Shown in pieces: positions 33,641-44,890 of a DNA stretch of 64,000 nt (position 1 is its first letter; every line of letters begins with the position of its first letter). Origin of the DNA: Cristatella mucedo (Eukaryota > Bryozoa > Phylactolaemata > Cristatellidae). The stretch is from NCBI GenBank assembly GCA_009760855.2, contig WPIO01000073.1, positions 705,001 to 769,000 of the forward strand, read 5' to 3'. The position numbers were made by a program, and so were the translations under genes. The notes beneath the pieces were generated by a model. It did not search any database. It saw only the letters and a list, made by a program, of their open reading frames with translations, and was not told where the DNA came from.

Positions 33641-35110
33641 TAGGGTTATGGTTTAAATTTAGGCTAGAATTTAGGTTCATGGTTTAGATATAGGGTAGCA
33701 CTTTTTACGTGCGGCCATTTAGACTTTCCCCGCAATGGAACACAGCGGTTTTGCTAGAAGGGCTGAAAAGTATTCATTATCAAAGCCTTTACAAAGGTCA
33801 GGATCTGAGTCAGAATCCAGAAAAAGCTACCATTTCATTTTTAAAGAAAGTATAGAATTCTTGCTGTGAAGAGGCGGACGAGACCTTCTGTGCAGTGCAT
33901 CTTTGATGCAGAAATTCACACTTTGTCTCTAAAAAGGACCACCAGGCTGCGCTCTCTTGTGGCTGCTAGAAGGCATTTCATGCTTCGCTCCTTCGTAGCT
34001 CCATTTCCGTCTCTTGAGGTCTTAGCCAATAAGGATTTTCTTTGAAAATGTACCCTTTAAGGGTAAATATCAAGTAATGAGAAAATTGGCCTTTCAATCG
34101 ATTAATTTTTCCAGGGTACCATTCAAAAGACAAACATATTAGAAATGAGAACCGAAATTTTGACGATTTCCACAGACCAAAGGAAGCACTAAAAACGATT
34201 AGGCAAACCACGTCTAACCCGGAAGTAAATCGGAAGCAACGTATTTACACACAAAAATACGTTCACATTATAAGACACGATCTAACGTGCCTGCCGAGCA
34301 GTTCGCCTTAAACTAGCGGCGGCAGGATTTTTAAATACCCGTACAAATTTCTTTTTAGTATATTGAATGAGAACTTTGAGATTGAGTGCCAGTGCACAAG
34401 AGTTAGAAGCTTACCAAAAATTTTATAAAGGGTTGATCAATAGCTGAAGTGGACAACTGAAATAGTAGCAAAAGTAATAGTGACCCACTTTATGGGGGAT
34501 GAGTCTATGAGAGAAGATTACGAATGTATGTCGTTAACCTCTCGCCAGCCATCAAGGTCTTGGCGACCCCCTCCCTCCCTGCCCAAATCTTGACTACTTC
34601 CTTGTATGACAGGCACTGGCAATGTCTGACCACGCAGGATGTGTACCAAGTTCTCCAAAGCAGTGTCAGCTATGAGCAGACGTCTCGATGAAGCACTGCA
34701 TACAATGAGCCCCTGGGAGCAAGTCCCAGCTGATTGGCTGCTGACCGTAGCAAGCAGCATACCGACAGCGCCGGGGCTTTACCAGCTTTGCCACTCGGCT
34801 ATCCGCTGCCTCCTCTTCCTGGAAGTTGCTGCTATTTTTTGGCCATCAATCTGTCGATCGCCGCTGCTGGCACCGGTGCAGCTGTCGTGCTGGTGGGCTT
34901 CGGCAGGGCAGCAGCGCCTCGGCCAATCAGCGTTCGATGCTCGTAGGAAGCTCGTTAACCGCCAGAGGCCGATAGCGGCCATCTCATCTTCTCATTCTCC
35001 TGCTCCTCCTCCTCCTCTCCCTTCTTCCTCATCCTCTTCCTCCTCCAGCGAAACAGCTTTGGCCGCGGTCAGCCTCACGATAGGAGCCGAGGGAGGTCCG
35101 GCTACTTTGA
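33641..35110. other. Intergenic, nothing recognised
   Basis: Includes degenerate ttaggg-like stretches at 33635-33710 and a CTC-rich patch at 35000-35050. No gene recognised. Confidence 0.4.
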
Positions 35111-35117
35111 CCCCGGG

Positions 35118-35285
35118 TCTGAGACCAGGGTCGAGGGTGCTTCTCTTCACGACCCAGGTCGTGGGTTCGAGTCCTGCTCAAGGTCGACTCTTAATTGGCC
35201 ACTGCCAAGCAGTAGTGATAGCCGTTAAGGATCTTCTGCCACCATATAAATGAGGCAAGTTGAGTCAGCTAACCTTTAACTTTGA
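35118..35285 (+). mobile_element. SINE-2 copy
   Basis: gacccaggtcgtgggttcga (B box region), attggccactgcc, gtgatagccgttaagg, cttctgccaccatataaatg, gaggcaagttgag, ctaaccttta. This is one of the fullest SINE-2 copies. Confidence 0.8.
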
Positions 35286-36900
35286 CCGGGCAATGTCGTT
35301 CGGAATCTGCGTCGGCTTTCCTAGGCGACAACCCCAGTCGCATCTGGTGGTGCTTACTTTCAGGTAGCCAAGCTACGGCAATTAGTCGCCTCCTGTGTCC
35401 TGTGCGCTGGCAGCAGCGGTCGCTTTTGAGCCCGTAACTCAAAGTCGGGCGTGATTAAAACAGCTGCCACAACAGCAGCACGAGGACTTGGGAGGCCGAC
35501 CTGCTGACACTTGCCCGAGTCTAGCAACGACCGGCGCATTAAGTCCTTCTAGCGCCGGTTGCCGAAGCCGAATCAGGTCAACGAATGCCGCACCTATCAG
35601 CTGCCGCAGCTGCAGCTGCTGAAGCTGCAACAGAGAGTAGTGTCCGGCTGCAGGCCAGCAGCAGCCGAATAAGTGAGCAGTTGCCTGTAGCTAATAGCAA
35701 CCGCCAGTCTCGCTCTCACTGCTCGCTCAGACTACTGGGGGGGGGGGGGCTGTTCAAATGAGGCGCCATCCAGCTTCCGTGCTTGCAGTCGGCCGAACTC
35801 GACTCGCGGTCGACTCTCCGTCGAGTCTCGCGTGCAGAGCAGCGATCGAAGCCAACGATCCGACGGCGACGGCAACGGGCAACGTCTGCAACGTCTGCTT
35901 TCGCAAATCTTCGTCTCTTCGTCGCTGAGTCCTGAACTGCGGCTTTCTATTCGCAATGGCATCGTTGGCATTTTAAATTAAATTTTAAAGTATTTCAAAA
36001 TATTTGGAGAAAAAACTTATTCGAGCGAGACGTTGCCTCCTTCCTCGGCATTCTCCTCCAACTCGTCGCCCCCGAATATCAATCCGGAATGCTCCCCGGC
36101 TCGTTGTCTGCCAGCAAGCTGGAATCGATACTGAATATCGCCAGAGCTGCCATTTTCTCCCTCCTCCTCTTTCCCCTCGTCCTCTTCTTGCTGCCGCAGT
36201 TAAACCCAGATGGAGCCGACGGCAGCCTAATGGTCGGTTTTCGCGAGAGCTTACGCTTCTTGAAAAGAACTTTCTAGAGCTGAGCCAAGTTAAACGCGAT
36301 GGCGACTTGCGTCTAACATTTTCCTTGCGCACAAGACACACGAGCTGCTTCGATCACACTCGATTGTGAGTCTCGTGATTCCTTTCGCCGTCAATAATTT
36401 CAGCGGGGTTGCTGAGGACAAGGGCGATTTTCCAGACGACTCAACTCGTCCGCAGATAAAATGGCAAGACCGAAGAAACTGGCAGTAGTGCATGCACTAC
36501 AACAGTAGTTTTACTTATAAAAACCCTCGAAAATGCTCTAGAAACCTTCGCATGTTTTAAATACGTTCTAAACAGCTTATTTTAAAATGAATTGAAAATC
36601 TTTGCATCACTAATTACGACAGCTGAATATTTTTTTAGTGTACTGAACAGTTCATTCAACTGGATATGGTTTCGCACTAGCCCGATTGTCTCACACATTT
36701 CCGACGCGGTAAGCCGCGAATACTAGCCAGCATCCGAGTGCCAGTCTCTTGGCTCGGTCCGTGCCACGTTCGGGCCTCGGCGCCTCGCTGTGCTGCACTT
36801 GCGATGGTTACGCCGATGCCGCCGCCCTCGTTCTTTGCTGACGTCAAGCAATTCAAGCCTCTCTGCTGCTGCTGCTGCTGCTGCTGATGCGCATGTTCAA
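35286..36900. other. Intergenic with CpG-rich patches
   Basis: CpG-rich around 35480-35930 and 36000-36330. Several open frames exist on both strands, but none shows a recognised domain or paired splice sites. Confidence 0.4.
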
Positions 36901-36908
36901 CTCGCTCG

Positions 36909-37289
36909 ATGTCGAGCTCAATCTGCCGGACGTCAGCTAGATCAGCATCACAGTACACCAAGCTCACTTGGATCTCAATTCTATTCGATCAAGCAGCAAG
37001 AAATGGTGATTTTAATGCATGGAAACTTCTTTCAGGCCCTGAAATCAATTTTGAGACTGCTTATAAATATATGCATATCAATAAATTTCGGAGAGCTTTG
37101 CATATACTGGTGCAGCCGAGATCGCAGATTACACAATTCATTAGCTTACCACCATCAGCAGAGCTAATCGTCCGAAGACACCGGAAAGAATGTGAGCTAT
37201 TGGCCGATGACTCTCTGGAAGCTGAGTTTGTAATTTCAATCATTGGAAATATTCAGACAGCATGTCTGCTTCTATTAAAAAACTTTTAA
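36909..37289 (+). other. Unidentified coding-like open frame
   Basis: AT-rich 126-codon frame. The stretch NGDFNAWKLLSGPEINFETA, then YKYMHINKFRRALHILVQ, and ECELLADDSLEAEFVISII looks protein-like (amphipathic helices, balanced composition). I recognise no family. Chance or a decayed gene fragment are both possible. Confidence 0.25.
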
Positions 37290-37479
37290 TCGTCCGTATT
37301 TAGACCCATTTTTGGCAAGCGAGTCAATCTTTTCCCAGTAGTTAGCATGAAGTGGCTTTGTTAAGCAGGTAAAACAGATAGCAGTCTAAGGTCGAATTGG
37401 ATCAATCATCTTCTCTTTGGACTCATCCCGTTTAGTTGTATGTTGAACTAAAACCCGTTCTGTTGTGTGTCGAACCAAC

Positions 37480-37690
37480 TACAAATCCCTCGGAGATCAT
37501 GCCTTTAGTTTGTACGTTCCCAAAGCCTGGAACGCACTCCCGACTGAGGTCTCGGCATTACCTGACCCGGCAGCATTTAAAAAGAAGCTAAAAACGCACA
37601 TGTTCCTCACATCATTCGCTGGGTCCACGTGAATCGCTCCTTGCGTGCTTGTACGTGCTGACTCTGTGCATGGTATCGCTAAAAAAATTG
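37480..37690 (+). mobile_element. LINE-A-like C-terminal fragment
   Basis: LGDHAFSLYVPKAWNALPTE, AAFKKKLKTHMFLTSFAGST: the family C-terminus and start of 3' UTR, diverged from the other copies. Confidence 0.8.
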
Positions 37691-37949
37691 ACATATGGGA
37701 GTTTATTGCTTGCTGTCAGTCACAGCCCCACCGACCTTAGCAGTCGACCCCATGGCAGACGACTGCGGACACAATCCGAATATTCTGAATGTACAGTACA
37801 TTAGAGTGCAGACACTAGAGTACATCTTATCAACCCAGCAGCATGCCGTCGATAGCAAACAGTCTCGTCTTAAAAATGTACAGCAGATATTCAGAATAAG
37901 GATGTGGTACTCTGCCAATTATGTATACCGAGGTTGGTCTCACTCGACG

Positions 37950-38500
37950 TTCATATTCAATTTTCTCTCCCGTCCATCTAGAGTCGCGGCCAACCTTTTA
38001 GAATGCATCACTTTTCCCTCATGGCTCATCCCCACGCGTCGCGATTTTCTCCACCCCTGCTCACGGCTGCGTGCTGTGGCTGCAGCCGTCATCTGCAGAG
38101 ACAAGGCAGCATCCGAGGCGGCAGTGGCAGCCAGCCGAGCGGGCGGCAAGTCGGCTCGCGCGCGACGGCGACGATTTCAGCCAGCGTTGTCCGTGTGCGG
38201 CATCGAGTCGCTCCCGACGCAGCCGCCGCCGACGCCACAGAAGCTCCGAGCTCACGGAGCGCTGGACGTTTGCTCCGAGCACGTTTGCTGCCAAACAAAG
38301 AAGCTCTCTCGCGTGCTCTCGCGGCCCAGCTGACACGGGCGGAGCGCTCGGACGGCTAGCGGCCGTTCGACAATGGACGAGCGCGTGCAGACGCAGCTGG
38401 CCTTGTCGACAGCTGGTGTCCAAGCCGGCTCTCGGCGGTGGGCAGCCGTAGGCAGATCCCCGAGGATCACTCCGAGGTCACTCCGAGGCGGCCGCCGCCT
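37950..38500. other. CpG-rich patch without identified gene
   Basis: Dense CpG from about 38030 to 38480 in an otherwise intergenic repeat region. No exon could be supported. Confidence 0.4.
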
Positions 38501-38784
38501 CTGGCGCCAGCTGTTGATCGATGCTCATTAAAAGTAAATACAGAGCCCTGTGTTGGCCTGGCAACTCGCGACTCGGTCTTCAGCGGCCCCGTCGTGACTT
38601 GCCTCCTCCGCATCTCCCATCGTCCGCTGTCGGGCTCGTTCCAGGAATGCCGAGGGGTGTCACCTTCCTGCTCACCATCTGGCAGGGCGCGAGCGCAGTC
38701 GGGTGGAATCTGCAAAAGCGAAAAACAAGGGCCATCTAGTCCAGTGCGGGAGTCTGCGCGAGCATGCCGGAGGCTCAACTCACG

Positions 38785-38985
38785 CTCGGCAATGATGGTT
38801 CTGCATCATTCAAGTCGCAGCTAAAGACGCATCTGTTCTAGTCAGCTTAGTCACTTTGCCCCTGCGAACTCGGTCTTTTCTTGTTCCCGTGAGCATCTCG
38901 TGCTCACCCGAGCGCGATACTTGCCAGAGGTCCAACCAATCGGTGGCCCTGAGCGTTTCTTCTTGTTTCTTTTATCAAGCTGGCC
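38785..38985 (+). mobile_element. LINE-B 3' fragment
   Basis: ASFKSQLKTHLF-type C-terminus, then a 3' UTR with ccagaggtccaaccaatcgg and tggccctgagcg. It matches the UTR after the LINE-B ORF at 48440-48500. Confidence 0.7.
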
Positions 38986-38993
38986 TATGCATG

Positions 38994-39090
38994 ATAATAA
39001 TAATAATAATAATATTATTAATGCACTTGATAAAGCGCCCTCAGAGGACTCAATCTCTCTATAGGCGCTTTACATTTGCTGCAAAGGGTG
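38994..39090 (-). mobile_element. LINE-A tail fragment
   Basis: (TAA)n/(ATT)n, then gcacttgataaagcgccctc and aggcgctttacatttgctgc, reversed tail. Confidence 0.85.
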
Positions 39091-39107
39091 CTTGTTTGCT
39101 TTTGCAT

Positions 39108-39151
39108 GCATCCACAGTATCGTGCTTGACTAAGCACGATACTGTGCATGC
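39108..39151. repeat. 20-bp hairpin next to LINE tail
   Basis: Arms 39108-39127 and 39132-39151 pair with one mismatch around a gact loop. Confidence 0.9.
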
Positions 39152-39224
39152 GTCACTAGCCCTCGGCTATGGATTCTCTTGGAGATAGGAGTAAAGCATC
39201 TGGATAAGCTAGGATAGGCTTGGT

Positions 39225-39310
39225 TCCCTTCCTCGACAGCATATGCGAAGTTCGTAGAAAGAGTCTGAGTTCTCTTAGGGTGCTCTCCAATTGTCATATT
39301 ATTGTTACTT
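39225..39310 (+). mobile_element. LINE-A tail fragment
   Basis: gcgaagttcgtagaaagag, tctgagttctcttagggtg, then ATT repeats. Diverged. Confidence 0.65.
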
Positions 39311-39389
39311 TTACTGCATTATTATTCTTTGGATGCTAAAAAGAGACCTATTGTTATTATTATTATTATTATTGCACCTTCCCTCCCGG

Positions 39390-40645
39390 ATTGCTGCTTC
39401 GTTTCCCTAGAAAATGGCCACCGAACGAACGATAGGTACCTCTGAAATATGGGGTGCCTCAGGGCTCCGTGCTTGGTCAGGTTCTTTTCAAGGTTTATAC
39501 TCTCCCTCTTGCTTATGTGATTGCCAAGCACAATCTAGGCCTTCACTTCTATGCAGACAACACTCAGTAGTACCTTTGCTTTGATCCCTCCCAGCCTACG
39601 AGCACCTCAAATTCTCTCAACTCAATTGCTGCATGTATTGATGACATCCGCACATGGATGGTAGCAAATTTTCTAAAACTAAACGAGGATAAAACTAACT
39701 TACTGGTTACGGGCAAACCCAGTGTGATTCACAAATTGGAAAGGCTGACGCTCAAAATTGGCTCTGCCAGCATATCTCCTGTTGAATCAGCTCGAAATCT
39801 AGGTGTCATATTCCAATGTAACCTCTCGTTAGACGACCACATTAGCTCCACATTCAAGTCTGCCCACTTTCAGCTACATAACATTGCTAAAATTCGGGCT
39901 TGTTTAGATAAGGATATCACATATAAGTTGGTCCATGCATTCGTGACATCCCGTCTTGACTTCTGTGACTCACTGCTTGCTGGCCTACCGCATGTGCTAT
40001 CAGGCGATTACAGCTGGTGCAAAACTCGACAGCTAGGCTTGTCTGTCGTGAGCGTCGCATTTGCCACATCACACCACTTCTCGCCGACCTGCACTGGTTC
40101 CCAGTCAAGCAACGGCTTGACTTCGAGGTTTTATCGCTCACTTTTAGGTCACTTTATTCTTTGGCTCCAGCCTATCTCTCAGATCTACTCCCCCACCAGG
40201 CCAAGCATCGTACCTCCCGCTTTTCGGAATCCAACAGTCTACCAATACCTCGTACAGACCTCAAATTCTTTGGAGACCGTGCATTTAGTTCGTATGCTCC
40301 CAAAGCCTGGAACTCCCTCCCGACTTGCGTCAGAACATCCCCTGACCTGACCACATTTAAAAAGAACTTAAAAACACACCTATTTAGGACAGCATTGAGT
40401 GGGTCCATGTGATTCGTCCTTCATGTGCCTATGCGTGCTGACACTGTGCATGCTGCGACTAACCACATTTCCATGCTGACCCTATGCATGTCATCCCTAA
40501 CCACGTTATTCATGTTGTTTATCAAGCATGATATTGCTCACCATTCAATCGCGTTTCCCTTTGCAGCAAATGTAAAGCGCCTAAAAAGAGATTGAGTTCT
40601 CTGGGGGGCTTTATCAAGTGCATTATTATTATTATTATTATTAAC
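39390..40645 (+). mobile_element. LINE-A copy reaching the RT catalytic region
   Basis: Begins near [21 protein letters not shown] (with a frame shift in front), then [23 protein letters not shown]. It continues as a 230-codon frame (MVANFLKLNEDKTNLLVTGK onward) into the C-terminal block, with a frame change near 40000, and ends in tgtaaagcgcctaaaaagag and (ATT)n at 40620-40643. It carries YADN in place of YADD plus an in-frame stop at the same place as the copy at 25548-26570. Confidence 0.92.
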
Positions 40646-41455
40646 ACAAAAGCCTTGTCATTTTGCTCATTGTCAGGATATTTTTTATAAATTCGGTGCA
40701 GCACTGTTAGTTAAAGTGGTTGTAAGCACACCTTTGGGCCAACATTTGCTACTAATCTCTGAGATAATGTACCTACTAGACATTAGGTGGGAAATGTCAA
40801 GGTGCAGAAAGTCCATTCCGTCCATGCCAATCGTCCAAAGCCAGCATTTTGGTTACAAAGTCAATCCCTGTTCTTACCCAAAAGTGGCCATTGAATGCTG
40901 ACAATAAGAAATTCAAGAAGGTATAAGGTCGTGCGTTTGCCACAGCCTTTCAAACATTTGTAAGCTGGAAGCAATAATAATTTTTTCAATCGAATCCATA
41001 CTACATTGATAAGACGTCCGCCAGGCAGTGCTAAGTTATTTAGAAAAAGTCTTGATCAAACTGCATCTCTCAATAGTCTGTTGGATGCTGCTCGTAAAGA
41101 GCCTCTCAAGAATGTCAAGCTTTTCGCTGAGTGCTAGATTGAGTTTGGGAGTAATGTACACCTTTAAGTGAGTACCCCAGCCGAACCGTTATGACTAAGT
41201 TGGTTGCTATCATGGTTCGATTTAGATAGCCCGCTCGAAACCTGGAACCGTTTGCCGCGAGCAGCTCCCCATTCGGTTCCAACTGCTTGCACCGTGAGCA
41301 GCGACACCTAGCGAGCGGAGGGTGGGGAGGGTGGGGAAAAAGAGCGCCGAGCAAGCAAGCACCGTGGTGCACGGTCGAAGCCGAGAATTTTCCCTAGCGG
41401 GTGCCCACTTGGACGGTTGCAGGGACCATTTGAAATAATCGTAAACACGGGTGAC
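40646..41455. other. Intergenic, nothing recognised
   Basis: No recognised genes or repeats. Confidence 0.4.
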
Positions 41456-41459
41456 CATC

Positions 41460-41587
41460 GAGCTGGATTGGTCCAGCGGTTAAGGCGCTCGCCCCGGCCA
41501 AGGTCTGTCTGAGGTCGTGGGCTCGAGCCCCGAGCCACATGTGAAGTGCCTGAATAGAGATTAAGTTCTCTTGGGGCGCTATACCAA

Positions 41588-41618
<31 letters not shown>
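41460..41618 (+). mobile_element. SINE-1, well preserved, with (TA)n end
   Basis: tggtccagcggttaaggcgc (A box), gtgggctcgagccccgagcc (B box), catgtgaagtgcctgaatag, attaagttctcttggggcgc, then (TA)n to 41618. The best copy for defining the family. Confidence 0.9.
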
Positions 41619-41622
<4 letters not shown>

Positions 41623-41631
41623 TGAAATATC

Positions 41632-42098
41632 GCGGAGGCATAACATCTTATTTCAGTCATTACATGAGCTGAGCACGAACAGCGCTCTCTATCTTGGCTC
41701 TCTTTTCTATGCTGCCCCTAGATACTCAGCACACCATTGCTTTGGTTCTCCTCGAGGTCTTCCAGTACATCACTCGTACTCTTTCCTTGCAGCTAGATTT
41801 ACTGATAATTCCCTTTTGATAGTTGCTAAAATTCTTAAAACGTAATCACAAATAGAAAATCTATAAGCTATGGGTAAACCTGTAGTCATCCAAAAACTGG
41901 AAAGTCTCAACGATAAAACCAGCTTAGTCAGCCTGTTCCTTGTAGCCTTTGCATGAAATGTCGCAGCATCCTGTTCCAAAATTACCTTTGGTTGATCATC
42001 ACACCAGCGCACAGTCAAGTTTGCCTACTTTCAGCAGCAATATTGGAAAATTCCCGCGGAGGCAAAACGTCTTATTTCAGTCATTACATGAGCTGAGC
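41632..42098 (+). mobile_element. LINE-D fragment bracketed by 43-bp direct repeats
   Basis: Direct repeats 41632-41674 and 42056-42098 (two mismatches in 43) flank 381 bp that repeats at 43538-43937. The insert encodes decayed LINE ORF2 pieces (GKPVVIQKLESL, then HQRTVKFAYF). Its 3' break (ggaaaattcccg) is the same in both copies. Confidence 0.75.
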
Positions 42099-43070
42099 GC
42101 CTAAAATGATACAAGGTTATCGTGAAGCTGCCTAGCTTGACTAACTCTGATGAGCTATGATTAAAATCAGGCACAAGAAGTTTCCTATTGAAGGCACGTA
42201 CAATTTTTAGATTATTGCTAGAGCTTTAAGCACAAGAGGCGAATGACGTCTTCAGTTGCATCATGTATGTTTAATATGCAATCGCTTCCCCATTGCATTT
42301 GCACAAGGCACCACTGTCTGTCTTTTCTGTGGGTCAGAGATTGCTTCTGATGACTGAGACACTCAATGAATTGAGCGAGATATCCCGAGCGAATAAAAAT
42401 ACAACATTCACTCGGCGCCCTAAGAAAAAGCACAGTTCTTTCTAGACTCCCTTGGATAGGCTGAAAAGAAAACCTATATGCTTAAAAAGCTTAAAGCTTA
42501 AAAGCTTTCAAATTTACTTTCTTTTTTTTGGCTCCTAATGCCTGTTTGATCGCCTCTTACCGCGCTTAACAAACTGCCTGCCCCTACCATCTTGCTTTTG
42601 TGGTATTTTGTGTTCCCGAGCATTTCAAACAAGTCTTTTGTATCTTTTAATTAGCACAGCACGAGCTCTTCATATGGGTAAAGACAGTGCGAGATTTGAG
42701 GACTTCTGAGAGCTAAAATCAAAAACTTGGGAAGCCTTGTTATAGATTTTGCTAACCGCATGTTTTTGAAGCCAAACAAGCTGGCAGAATCCATTGTTTC
42801 GGTCAGATAAAACTTGTGGATATATATAATAGTCATCGTTAAGGTCCACCAATTCATCAGAGTCTTACCCCATTTTGATTACAGCCGATCTCTACTCAGA
42901 AAAAGTCTGCGTACATCGTCCAGGAGCTGTTGAACAGTTTAATTTTGACCACGCAGTCACAATTGGATTGATCATTCACGCTCAGCTGAAATGGTGCGGT
43001 CGGGTCATCGCTGCACACAGCTGCTTTAATCGGACCGATTTCTACGTCAAATTCAGTGTAAATGTGTACA
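42099..43070. other. Intergenic, nothing recognised
   Basis: AT-rich; no recognised gene or repeat. Confidence 0.4.
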
Positions 43071-43074
43071 CTTT

Positions 43075-43190
43075 TTATTTGTATAATGCCCTAAGAGAAC
43101 TTAATCTCTATTCAGGCGCTTCACATGTGCCGCGGGGCACGACCTCGGTCTGTGCGAGCACCTTAACCACTGGGCCAAACCGGTGCGGCT
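43075..43190 (-). mobile_element. SINE-1 (partly deleted)
   Basis: tttgtataatgccctaagag, aacttaatctctattcaggc, then a shortened body (cgcggggcacgacctcggtc) and reversed A-box region. The B box is largely lost. Confidence 0.8.
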
Positions 43191-43334
43191 TGAGGAGTTG
43201 GCCTAATCTTACCAATTTGGCTGGGTGACACTACAATTATTTCTAGACCAAAAATACCAGGCAGGACAGGAAGCCAATCATTCCTAAGGGATCTCAGGAA
43301 TGTCGACTGACTCAGAGTCTCTCTGCTATAACTG

Positions 43335-43937
43335 CTGAATCGCTTCACACATTTGATACCATTTATCACCAAGTCCTTGAGCGCCTGTCTCTTCCCTGGG
43401 CATCGCCGGCATAGCGTTGAAGTGGCTTAGGTGCTATCTTAGCTGGAAATTTCAGAGCATATATGTCCGCTACCACCAGTCATCAGATGAGAACCGACGT
43501 ATGGGGCTAAACCTATTGCCCGTGATGTCATCGAAAAGAGCTCTCTATCTTAGCTTTTTTTTTCTATGCTGCCCCTAAATACTCAGCACACCATTGCTTT
43601 GGTTTTCCTCGAGGTCTTCCAGTACATCACTGGTACTCTTTCCTTGCAGCTAGATTTACTGATAATTCTCTTTGGATAGTTTCTAAAATTCTTAAAACTA
43701 ATCACAACTAGAATCACAATCTAATCACAACTAGAAAATCTATAAGCTATGGGTAAACCTGTAGTCGTCCAGAAACTGGAAAGTCTCAATGATAAAACCA
43801 GCTTAGTCAGCCTATTCCTTGTAGTCTTTGCATGAAATATCGCAGCATCCTGTTCCAAAATTACCTTTGGTTGATCATCACACCAGCGCACAGTCAAGTT
43901 TGCCTACTTTCAGCAGCAATATTGGAAAATTCCCGAG
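43335..43937 (+). mobile_element. LINE-D RT fragment
   Basis: Starts at the RT segment DTIYHQVLERLSLPW and runs through LAGNFRAYMSAT and SSDENRR into the unit shared with 41675-42055, with many stops and shifts. An extra ~35 bp local duplication (aatcacaactaga) lies near 43701-43737. Confidence 0.72.
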
Positions 43938-44204
43938 GTGCTTACATACGTTCCTTCACAGCTGCCTTGCCCCCAACGGGTGTGGTGACGCGTACCTGGT
44001 GGCACGAGATGGCTTTGGGCATGACATACAGAAAAATGATTTCTACGTATAATTAATATACTAAAGGCACTCATTGTTTTGCATAAGAATAAATGTCATT
44101 GACCGGGCAAATAAATGAATGGGAGATCAGGCCTCCGAGATCTTCAGTTACCTCTCTCACACCACAGTCCAACAACCTATTAGGAAGTCTGATAATAACA
44201 TTAC

Positions 44205-44890
44205 TCCAGTATTAGTGCAGCTGGCTAAACAGTTCTTCCCGAGTCGGAGCACGAACCGAATCTAACCTCGAACAGCCTCCAACCTATCCCCGAAGATGTT
44301 CATGAGATTTAGGTCGGGCGACTGACTCGGCCAAATCATGACGATCCTGGCAGCTGCTTCAGCAATAAACCTTGGGAAGCTTTTGTTGTGTGCTTTGGAC
44401 CACGATCCTGCAGCCAAATGTAATCGTTCCTCCAAAGAACGCATGCTGTCCACTAGCATGTAATGGTAAGTCTGCTAATACCCAAGTTCAGAAGCAACCC
44501 CAAACCTAGTCGCAACTGCCACCGAATTTCACTGTAGGCTGGAGGCAGTCGGGCACATCTCATCTTTTCACCGACTCGCGAACGTTCTTCATTTGCAGTT
44601 AGCAAAAAGCAAGAATCTGGACTCGCCGGCCCGTACAGCTCTGGAGCTACCCCAGTCATATGCCATGCAGTGGGCGTGGCCACGAGATCACCTGAGCCGA
44701 CCTCTTCAGTGCTGTTCCATAAGCAAGGCTTGCACTTGACGACCCTCCTCAATATGACACGCCTGGCAATTCTTCGAAAAACTGCCTCTCTGCTCACGAC
44801 CGTGCCGATGTGGCTGCCAGCGAGCGACTGACGCTCCCTGGGTACTTCTGCCGTACTTCTGAAGAGCCGACAGTCGACATGTGGCAATCG
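44205..44890 (-). pseudogene. Degenerate Tc1/mariner transposase
   Basis: Scattered over the minus-strand frames are Tc1 DDE-transposase landmarks: RRIARRVILRRVVKCKP (end of the N-terminal DNA-binding part), PTVKFGG..VWGCF, QDRGPKHTTK and WPSQSPDLNLMN. Frameshifts and stops separate them and about half the catalytic core is unrecognisable. Terminal inverted repeats were not found. Confidence 0.8.

Noticed and set aside
33635-33710. Telomere-like ttaggg stretch
   Set aside because: Only degenerate, irregular ttaggt/ttaggg words; no tandem array.
35150-35180. tRNA gene candidates with perfect B boxes (also near 2045, 41520, 50475, 54630)
   Set aside because: Each belongs to a repeated SINE unit extending beyond a tRNA, with no closable acceptor stem or anticodon arm.
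37695-38333. 212-codon open frame
   Set aside because: It starts in LINE-flank sequence and ends in a CpG-rich patch; composition changes midway and no domain or splice logic is visible.
44205-44890. Possible active Tc1 transposase
   Set aside because: Catalytic landmarks are in different frames with stops between, and no terminal inverted repeats were found.
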